The notes under the pieces are model-generated. The model saw only the letters and a list, made by a program, of their open reading frames with translations, had not been told where the DNA came from and made no database searches. 9,052 nucleotides of DNA, taken from NCBI GenBank assembly GCA_027729635.1, contig JAQCEM010000066.1, positions 1 to 9,052 of the forward strand, read 5' to 3'. Below, in pieces: positions 1-4,945 of the stretch (positions within the stretch are counted from its first letter, which is position 1; every line of letters starts with the position of its first letter). Source of the stretch: Casp-actino8 sp001510335. Lineage in GTDB: Bacteria; Actinomycetota; Acidimicrobiia; Acidimicrobiales; Ilumatobacteraceae. The translations under genes and the position numbers were made by a program.

Positions 1-1
1 A

Positions 2-529
2 GCCATTACCCGTGCCGAAGCTCGTGTGCACTTTCAACGCAACATTGTTTTGCGAGCCATGGGCATCGAATCGTGGGTTGATATTGATACCTTCCCCATG
101 ACCGTCGAAGACGGCGATCGCTTCATTATGTGTAGCGATGGCTTGGTAGACGAAGCTGACGATGATGAAATTGAAACAGAAATTCGTCTATCAACCTCGG
201 TGCAGGATTTGGCCGAGCGTTTAGTTGATCTAGCTAATCGCAATGGTGGTCGAGACAACATCACTGTCGTCGTTGTAGATTTTGCGGTGAGCGATGAAGA
301 AGTAACCGTTGCCGAACTTGAAGAACCAGTAGTCGTTCCTGAAACTGATTCACCCACAGCAACCGAACCAATGACCGAAGAGATCACAGTCATTACCGCA
401 ATCCCAAAACCTGATGTTGCTCCAAGCACTCCTTCACGTTGGTTCACGGTTGCGACATACGCCTTGTGGTTGGCATCGGCGGCAATCACCACAACGGTGA
501 TTATTTTGTCCATCACATCGAGCCAGTGA
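2..529 (+). CDS. pstP: PP2C-family Ser/Thr protein phosphatase, 3' part (PstP-like)
   Basis: This is the C-terminal 175 residues of a PP2C-type, metal-dependent Ser/Thr phosphatase; the frame is open to the left edge, so the start lies outside the window. Two PP2C signatures are visible: GDRFIMCSDGL (the metal-site Asp region) and GGRDNITVVVVD (the terminal DN motif). An acidic, Pro/Thr-rich linker follows, then a single hydrophobic segment (about WFTVATYALWLASAAITTTV), and the protein ends a few residues later. PstP enzymes reverse phosphorylation by PknA/PknB on cell-wall and division proteins, with the catalytic domain in the cytoplasm. Mycobacterial PstP continues beyond the membrane helix into an extracellular domain, which is absent here. 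The stop overlaps the rodA start by GTGA, indicating translational coupling. The identification rests on motifs plus the pknB/crgA neighbourhood. Confidence 0.9.
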   Translation, partial: AITRAEARVHFQRNIVLRAMGIESWVDIDTFPMTVEDGDRFIMCSDGLVDEADDDEIETEIRLSTSVQDLAERLVDLANRNGGRDNITVVVVDFAVSDEEVTVAELEEPVVVPETDSPTATEPMTEEITVITAIPKPDVAPSTPSRWFTVATYALWLASAAITTTVIILSITSSQ

Positions 530-849
530 CCAACACCCACAGCGATATCGCCGCCCGACGGCGTTCAACCGAATTTCATCTCGTGCTGATGGCGGGAATC
601 ATCACCGCCGGCGCGTACACCTTGGCCTCACTTGGTCAGAACTCAGTCATTCCTCCACGAATCTTGCCGTTCTTGGCAGCATTGCTCTTGGTTTTGATGT
701 CGGCTCACATTGGTGTGCGGTGGTTGGCACATGGTGCTGAAAACAAAACTTGCCTCTTCTCGGTATCGGAGGCTTCGGTCAAGGCAATACGCAAATGGTT
801 CCATTGCATATGGCCATGGTTACGGCATCAATTGCTCAAGGTGACGTGA
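526..849 (+). pseudogene. rodA: rodA remnant: N-terminal ~70 codons, then out-of-frame
   Basis: A GTG start overlaps the upstream stop and opens a reading frame whose first ~70 residues look like the start of RodA, the SEDS-family peptidoglycan glycosyltransferase of cell elongation. They comprise a basic RRRSTE segment, a first membrane helix (HLVLMAGIITAGAYTLASLG), a second helix (ILPFLAALLLVLMSAHIG) and the family-like phrase AHIGVRWLAHGAE. After about position 737 the similarity stops. The remaining ~35 codons, up to the TGA at 847-849, are the pbpA sequence read in the wrong frame. RodA proteins normally have some 400-480 residues and about ten helices; here all later helices and the catalytic region are missing. 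The fragment cannot be a working polymerase. Either the locus is truly deleted or the sequence is misassembled. Confidence 0.75.
735..750. other. rodA/pbpA deletion junction
   Basis: Left of about 737 the plus strand codes for RodA in one frame; right of about 747 it codes for the PBP C-terminus in another. The exact breakpoint cannot be fixed, because the few codons between fit neither family clearly. No insertion sequence end, long repeat or spacer lies between the two halves. Confidence 0.65.
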
Positions 850-1247
850 TGATGAAACCCTTTATCGTCGGCGCTACTTACGACCATGACGGTGGCGTCC
901 TTCAAAGAACCGCTCCGACGGTTTGGAAAACCCCGATGACCCCGTCAACTGCAAGCTTGCTCACTGAGTTGATGGTCGGCGTTGTCAACGAGGGAACCGC
1001 CGCATGTTGCATGAGTTTGGCCAACGGGATTCAGGCTGCGGCAAAGACTGGAACGGCTCAGTTGAATGCCACTGGTGAACCCGAACGCTCGCATGCTTGG
1101 ATTATTGCGTTCGCTCCCGCTGAAGCACCCAAATACGCCATCGTCGTGATGCTGGAAGGGACGACTGCCGAAATCAGTGAAGGAACGGGTGGCACTTTGG
1201 CCGGACCAGTTGCCAAAAAAGTGCTTAATATCGCGCTTGCTCAATAA
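741..1247 (+). pseudogene. pbpA: pbpA remnant: C-terminal part of a class B penicillin-binding protein
   Basis: The last ~165 residues of a PBP2-type transpeptidase are encoded here. Visible family marks are the GFGQGNTQMVPLHMAMV stretch that precedes the third active-site motif, and the KTG motif itself in AAAKTGTAQL (codons at 1044-1052). A typical final strand region, HAWIIAFAPAEAPKYAIVVM, follows. The SxxK nucleophile motif, the SxN motif, the dimerisation domain and the N-terminal membrane anchor are all missing, so no acylation could occur. The frame is closed by a TGA at 738-740 just upstream, and the only early start is a TTG at 750 with no convincing ribosome site. PBP2 normally works with RodA, which fits the position after the rodA stub. 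The piece is best read as the right-hand side of a deletion or assembly gap that also removed most of rodA. Confidence 0.75.
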
Positions 1248-1311
1248 CTTTTTGGATGAAATAGCACCCTTCCATGGGTAGAGGCGACAGTCTCAGGGTC
1301 ATCAACCTCGG

Positions 1312-1328
1312 TAGCCTGACATGAGTTA
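1312..1328 (+). promoter_or_regulatory. Putative -10 element of pknB, near-leaderless start
   Basis: The 80-bp gap after the pbpA remnant has a TAnnnT hexamer, TAGCCT (1312-1317), ending 10 nt before the pknB ATG at 1328. The expected transcription start would fall at or just before that ATG. No Shine-Dalgarno sequence and no good -35 hexamer are seen. Another ATG at 1321 is out of frame. Inference from pattern only. Confidence 0.35.
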
Positions 1329-3526
1329 TGTCAGACAACAACGCAGTCATATTGAACGATCGTTATGAAATGCAACAGCGCATCGGTCGCGGTGGCATGG
1401 CCGACGTCTATTTGGCTCGCGACATCTTGCTTGATCGCCTTGTAGCGATCAAGGTACTCTTCCCCGAATTTGCAACCGACCCTGCTTTCGTCGAACGCTT
1501 CCGTCGCGAAGCTCAGTCGGCCGCAAACCTCAATCACCCCAACATCGTGAGCGTGTACGACTGGGGTCGTAGTAACAACACCTACTTCATGGCCATGGAA
1601 TACGTGCCAGGTCGTACTTTGGCCGAAGCTCTTCACGATGTTGGTCAGATCACGGCGATGAAAGCCGCCGAAGTGGGCATTGAAGTTGCCGCAGCTTTGT
1701 CATTTGCTCATCGCGGCAACGTTGTTCACCGCGACATTAAGCCCGGCAACATTCTCATTGGTTCAAACGGACAACTGAAAGTCGCCGACTTCGGTATCGC
1801 TCGTGCGCTTGGTAGTGCAGCCGACAGCAACTTGACTCAGGTTGGTGCAGTGATGGGAACAGCCGCGTACTTGTCGCCCGAACAAGCGCAAGGTGGTCAG
1901 CCCGATCCACGCAGTGATCTTTACTCACTCGGCATCGTGTTGTACGAAATGGTTGGCGGACGCGTTCCGTTTTCTGGAGACAACCCCGTTTCAATCGCCT
2001 ACAAGCAAGTTCACGAAGCGCCACAGCCACTCAATCAACTCGCCTCTGATGTTCCGAGAGCGTTTGAAGCAATTGTTGCTCGACTACTCGCCAAAGATCC
2101 TGATCTTCGTTACGCAACTGCCGAGGCAGTTCGCGACGATCTCCGTCGATTCCGTGATGGCATTCCGGTGCAAGCGTTGGCTGATGCCATTAACCGTCGT
2201 AATGGCGACCCCACCCCTGTCGGTACTGCGGCACCAACAACGGTGATTGCAACTGGGCCGATGGTCGGTGGTCCCGACGATCTCGCCGCAGCAACAACTG
2301 TTATTCCGAGTGCTCAGGCGACCACTGCGTTGCCACGCACCACAATCAATGCAAACCCCGATATGCCGCCTGGTTATACCGCCAGTAACGCTGTTGTTCC
2401 GACCGATGATCTACAGCGCAGGCGAACGGCCATTGTTATCGGCGCAATCTCGGCAACTGTTCTCTTGATTATCGGTGCAGTGATTGCATTTCTGGCATTA
2501 TCGGGCGGTTCAACTGAAACCCCAAAAATTCCCGTCCCCGACGTCACCAATCAAGTTCTTGAAGATGCGGTCACAACCCTCAAAAACCTAGGTTTTGAAG
2601 TCGTTCCTGTCGCCGAAGAAACCACAACTGTTGATACAAACGTTGTGTGGAAACAAGTTCCATTACCTGGCGAAGAAATCAAAGAGGGCGAGACAGTCAC
2701 CATTGTCTACAACCCCTCCAATGCACCAATGGCCGTGCCGAATTTGACTGGTATGACAATTGATCAAGCGCGCGCGGCATTGCTCAATCTCGGATTGACA
2801 ATTGGGGTCATTACTCCGCAAAATAATCCCACGGCTCCAACCGACACCATCATCGCTTCTGTTCCTAAGGCTGGTGAACAAGTTTTGGGTGGTGCGACGA
2901 TTGACCTCACTGTCAGTCAGGGCAGTGGCGTTGTTCAGATACCAAATGTTCAAGGTCAAACTTCACAAGCAGCACGCTCAGTGTTAGAAGGCGAACCGTA
3001 CAAATTCTTGATCACAGTTGTTGAAGAGGCCAGTGCGACTGTTGAGTCAAGTCGAGTCACACGCACAAGTCCGACTATCGGTGCCGACACCACCAAGGGT
3101 GCGTCAGTGACCATTTATGTCTCAACAGGTCAAGCAACAGTTGCGGTTCCGCTGGTATCGGGACTCACCGAGGCTCAGGCTCGGGCCAAGCTCACATCGT
3201 CTGGTTTCATTGTGAAGGTTGAATACATTGAAGTCGCTACTGGTAATGCCAACGACGGTCGCGTGATTGCACAAGACCCAAGTATGAATGTGCAGTCAAC
3301 CCCCGGAAGCCAAGTGCTTCTCAAGGTTGGTAAGGCGATTGCAGCAACAACCACTATCGCTCCAACGACAACGATGCCCGCTACAACGATCGCACCCGTA
3401 ACGACACCGGCTACAACAACACCGGCTACAACAACACCGGCTACAACAACACCGGCTACAACAACACCCGCTACAACAACACCCGCTACAACTACACCCG
3501 CTACAACAACCTCGGCGGCGCCTTAA
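1328..3526 (+). CDS. pknB: PknB-type Ser/Thr protein kinase with four PASTA domains
   Basis: This 732-residue transmembrane kinase phosphorylates cell-wall and division proteins in response to extracellular muropeptide or lipid II cues. The cytoplasmic kinase domain (about 12-275) has the glycine loop GRGGMADV, VAIK (Lys42), HRDIKPGN (catalytic Asp136) and DFG (Asp154). Its activation loop is TQVGAVMGTAAYLSPEQ, with Thr170 at the position of PknB Thr171 but Val172 where the second mycobacterial phosphothreonine lies. A juxtamembrane linker and RRR precede one membrane helix (about 368-391). Four PASTA domains follow (about 402-466, 469-534, 537-602, 605-669), each opening with a (I/V)P-V/N-type strand. 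The end (670-732) is a Thr/Pro/Ala-rich tail with a repeated TPATT unit. The ATG at 1328 puts the glycine loop at the usual distance from the N-terminus. Its position after pstP/rodA/pbpA and opposite trpG matches the actinobacterial cluster. Confidence 0.96.
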   Translation: MSDNNAVILNDRYEMQQRIGRGGMADVYLARDILLDRLVAIKVLFPEFATDPAFVERFRREAQSAANLNHPNIVSVYDWGRSNNTYFMAMEYVPGRTLAEALHDVGQITAMKAAEVGIEVAAALSFAHRGNVVHRDIKPGNILIGSNGQLKVADFGIARALGSAADSNLTQVGAVMGTAAYLSPEQAQGGQPDPRSDLYSLGIVLYEMVGGRVPFSGDNPVSIAYKQVHEAPQPLNQLASDVPRAFEAIVARLLAKDPDLRYATAEAVRDDLRRFRDGIPVQALADAINRRNGDPTPVGTAAPTTVIATGPMVGGPDDLAAATTVIPSAQATTALPRTTINANPDMPPGYTASNAVVPTDDLQRRRTAIVIGAISATVLLIIGAVIAFLALSGGSTETPKIPVPDVTNQVLEDAVTTLKNLGFEVVPVAEETTTVDTNVVWKQVPLPGEEIKEGETVTIVYNPSNAPMAVPNLTGMTIDQARAALLNLGLTIGVITPQNNPTAPTDTIIASVPKAGEQVLGGATIDLTVSQGSGVVQIPNVQGQTSQAARSVLEGEPYKFLITVVEEASATVESSRVTRTSPTIGADTTKGASVTIYVSTGQATVAVPLVSGLTEAQARAKLTSSGFIVKVEYIEVATGNANDGRVIAQDPSMNVQSTPGSQVLLKVGKAIAATTTIAPTTTMPATTIAPVTTPATTTPATTTPATTTPATTTPATTTPATTTPATTTSAAP
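3404..3508 (+). repeat. Seven 15-bp tandem repeats coding TPATT in the pknB tail
   Basis: Seven in-frame 15-bp units run without interruption. The first four read ACACCGGCTACAACA exactly. The last three change CCGG to CCCG, and the sixth also ends in T. Each encodes Thr-Pro-Ala-Thr-Thr, and all changes are silent. The units lie at the extracytoplasmic C-terminus after the last PASTA domain, so copy number can change without shifting the frame. Diverged Thr-rich codons precede the array from about 3349. Confidence 0.95.
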
Positions 3527-4120
3527 TTATTTGTGGGCTGGCTTCTGACAGTTGCGCAAAAAGTTGCGCAACATATCGTGACCTGAACCAGTCAAAATAC
3601 TTTCGGGATGAAACTGCACACCTTCAACGGGCAGCGTTTTATGGCGAACACCCATCACGATTCCGTCGGCAGTTGACGCTGTCACTTCAAGACACTCAGG
3701 TATCGACGATGGCTCAATAACCAGCGAGTGATAACGAGTTGCCGTGACTGGGTTAGTCACGCCAGTAAAGACTCCAATATTGCGATGATTCACTTCGCTA
3801 GTTTTGCCGTGCATCAATTGAGGTGCACGAATCACTTGTCCGCCGAACACATGACCAATTGCTTGATGTCCTAGACACACCCCAAAAACCCGGACACCTT
3901 TTTCAGCAAAAGGCACAATTGCCTCGCAGATGATGCCGGCGTCTTCGGGTCGACCAGGTCCAGGCGATAACAGCACTCCGTCAACATCAAGCGCAAGGGC
4001 TTCGTCGAGGGTCAGGTCATCATTGCGATAAACCAACTGCTCGGCACCCAACTCGCCCAAATATTGGACCAAGTTGTACACAAAACTGTCGTAACTATCT
4101 AGAACAAGTACCCGAGTCAC
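3527..4120 (-). CDS. trpG: Glutamine amidotransferase, anthranilate/aminodeoxychorismate synthase component II
   Basis: This 197-residue class I glutamine amidotransferase releases ammonia from glutamine. It passes the ammonia to a TrpE- or PabB-type chorismate-using subunit for tryptophan or folate synthesis. The triad is visible: Cys82 in GVCLGHQ, and His171 and Glu173 in GVQFHPES. The oxyanion-loop motif LLSPGPGRPEDAG is at about 50-62, and the DSYDSFVYNLVQ start is typical of the family. The length is normal. The GTG at 4118-4120 is chosen because MTRVLVLDSYDSF matches the usual N-terminus. The stop codon abuts the pknB stop with no base between. trpG convergent to pknB is conserved in actinobacteria such as Mycobacterium. 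TrpG and PabA cannot be separated by sequence, and one protein may serve both pathways, so the symbol follows the syntenic convention. Confidence 0.93.
   Translation of the reverse strand: MTRVLVLDSYDSFVYNLVQYLGELGAEQLVYRNDDLTLDEALALDVDGVLLSPGPGRPEDAGIICEAIVPFAEKGVRVFGVCLGHQAIGHVFGGQVIRAPQLMHGKTSEVNHRNIGVFTGVTNPVTATRYHSLVIEPSSIPECLEVTASTADGIVMGVRHKTLPVEGVQFHPESILTGSGHDMLRNFLRNCQKPAHK
3551..3572. terminator. Perfect 9-bp hairpin inside the trpG 3' end, possible pknB terminator
   Basis: GTTGCGCAA (3551-3559), a 4-nt loop AAAG, then TTGCGCAAC (3564-3572) form a perfect inverted repeat. It starts 24 bp after the pknB stop. The pknB and trpG stops leave no intergenic space, so any pknB terminator must sit in trpG, and this is the obvious candidate. 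No U-tract follows on either strand, so it would be a tail-less hairpin. In trpG the repeat is coding and produces the doubled LRN of LRNFLRNC. Confidence 0.45.
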
Positions 4121-4178
4121 CCCCCTAGCCTGCCAGCAAAACCTGTCAGTCGGTGTGGGAGCACGACATTTGAGCGCC

Positions 4179-4195
4179 TACACTCGTCTCTCGTG
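4179..4195 (+). promoter_or_regulatory. Putative -10 element of crgA, leaderless GTG start
   Basis: TACACT (4179-4184) ends 8 nt before the crgA GTG at 4193, so transcription would begin at or next to the start codon. No Shine-Dalgarno sequence is present. No good -35 was found at 17-18 bp. It lies in the 72-bp divergent gap shared with trpG. Confidence 0.4.
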
Positions 4196-4510
4196 GCACC
4201 TCCGAAACGGAAAACAAGCGGACGCACGACCCCCAAGGGCACTCGCCCCGGCGAGTCCCGTCCCGGAACCCCAACTCACAACGAGCACGGGGTCGCAGCA
4301 TCGACGCGCTATACCCCGCCAATTCCCCAGTACGTCAAAGTCAGTCCCCGTTGGGTCCCGATCTTGATGTTCACCCTCTTTATTCTGGGCGCACTCATCA
4401 TTTTGCTGTACTACTTGGGTGCTGTTCCGGGCGGTCGTAGTAACTATTACTTGGTGCTCGGCCTCGGATTTATTCTGGGCGGTCTGTTTACCGCCACTAA
4501 ATTCCATTAA
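4193..4510 (+). CDS. crgA: Cell division protein CrgA
   Basis: This is a small (105-residue) two-helix membrane protein of the CrgA family. In mycobacteria CrgA helps recruit divisome proteins such as FtsQ, FtsI and CwsA; in Streptomyces it influences FtsZ-ring timing. The first ~50 residues are a basic, Pro/Gly-rich cytoplasmic tail. Then come SPRWVPILMF leading into helix 1 (about 54-74), a short loop with PGGRSNYY, and helix 2 (about 85-101) with the typical LVLGLGFILGGL, ending just after it. The family is usually about 85-100 residues, so the N-terminal tail is slightly long. The GTG start is preferred because a -10-like element lies 8 nt upstream and the next in-frame start would remove the basic tail. 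It has the same orientation as pknB with trpG between them, as in Mycobacterium. Confidence 0.93.
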   Translation: MAPPKRKTSGRTTPKGTRPGESRPGTPTHNEHGVAASTRYTPPIPQYVKVSPRWVPILMFTLFILGALIILLYYLGAVPGGRSNYYLVLGLGFILGGLFTATKFH

Positions 4511-4516
4511 CTCCCG

Positions 4517-4552
4517 AGACCTGCCAATGTAGACCTTCTGAGCAGGTCTTTT
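4517..4552 (+). terminator. Rho-independent-like terminator after crgA
   Basis: AGACCTGC (4517-4524) pairs perfectly with GCAGGTCT (4542-4549) across a 17-nt loop and runs into TTTT, starting 7 bp after the crgA stop. The loop carries a second AGACCT (4531-4536) that can pair instead with AGGTCT across a 7-nt loop, giving two mutually exclusive hairpins. Confidence 0.75.
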
Positions 4553-4577
4553 CATTCCAGACTTTGTTTCCCCAGCC

Positions 4578-4586
4578 TGTGGATAA
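4578..4586 (-). promoter_or_regulatory. Single consensus DnaA box
   Basis: TGTGGATAA on the plus strand is the exact complement of the DnaA box TTATCCACA. It sits in the non-coding gap between the crgA terminator and the end of the small zinc-ribbon gene. No second good box was found in this 144-bp gap, so this is not an origin by itself. Confidence 0.4.
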
Positions 4587-4625
4587 AGCGGGGGATAGTC
4601 ACACCGATGTAACTTGCTATTCACC

Positions 4626-4637
4626 TGGCGATCGCCA
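4626..4637. repeat. 12-bp perfect palindrome TGGCGATCGCCA
   Basis: This is a perfect palindrome in the non-coding gap between the convergent crgA and zinc-ribbon genes. No poly-T follows on either strand. A palindrome of this length is expected about twice by chance in such a window, so any role is uncertain. Confidence 0.3.
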
Positions 4638-4654
4638 CGTAAATTACCCGTGAA

Positions 4655-4939
4655 TCACTCGACGGGTGCGATGAAATCCATGTCTTCCATACAGTGCCGG
4701 GGCGGGATCGGGTCTTGTTCTGGGGCCATCGTCATCCGGATTTCGACCCCACACAAACTGCATCGGTAGCGCACGTTGACTTTACGTAGTTCTCCCTCGG
4801 GGGGCGGTTCGGGCAGTGGCGTGGTCATGCTTCGGAGGAATCCCACGCCCACGCGCCACAAAAAGAAGAATAAGAAAATGGCTCCGAGAAACCAGATCAC
4901 TCCCGCAAAATCGATAGCCAGCATGGCGATATGCAACAT
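4655..4939 (-). CDS. Small membrane-anchored zinc-ribbon-like protein, function unknown
   Basis: A protein of 94 residues (from the ATG at 4937-4939) has two parts. An N-terminal hydrophobic helix runs over about 8-28 (FAGVIWFLGAIFLFFFLW). A Pro-rich linker (PLPEPPPEGE) follows, then a compact domain with Cys60-x2-Cys63 in YRCSLCGVEI and His82-Cys83 in PPRHCMEDM. The four residues could bind one zinc. The layout suggests a membrane-tethered metal or protein-interaction domain; no enzyme family was recognised. The gene starts right behind the thiolase stop. A TTG at 4945 directly touches that stop, and an internal ATG at 4924 is a third possible start. No Shine-Dalgarno sequence is seen, so translation is probably coupled to the thiolase. 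The arrangement points to co-expression, but no functional link is demonstrated. Confidence 0.8.
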   Translation of the reverse strand: MLHIAMLAIDFAGVIWFLGAIFLFFFLWRVGVGFLRSMTTPLPEPPPEGELRKVNVRYRCSLCGVEIRMTMAPEQDPIPPRHCMEDMDFIAPVE

Positions 4940-4945
4940 CAACAA

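Noticed and set aside
34..540. Long open frame on the minus strand opposite pstP
   Set aside because: It is a Ser/Thr-rich translation antisense to a clear PP2C coding region, with no recognisable domain.
439..849. A 136-codon gene starting upstream of the rodA GTG
   Set aside because: The codons before 526 lie inside the pstP coding region and resemble nothing; the GTG overlapping the pstP stop is the natural rodA start.
526..1247. A functional RodA-PBP2 fusion protein
   Set aside because: The two halves are in different frames, a TGA at 738-740 closes the pbpA frame, and the catalytic parts of both enzymes are missing.
3404..3508. CRISPR-like array
   Set aside because: The units are 15 bp with no spacers and encode an in-frame TPATT protein repeat.
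4178..4624. 148-codon minus-strand open frame covering crgA and its terminator
   Set aside because: It is antisense to CrgA, low in complexity and crosses a terminator hairpin, so it is a shadow frame.
4511..4654. Replication origin
   Set aside because: There is only one DnaA box, no AT-rich unwinding region and no dnaA or dnaN beside it.
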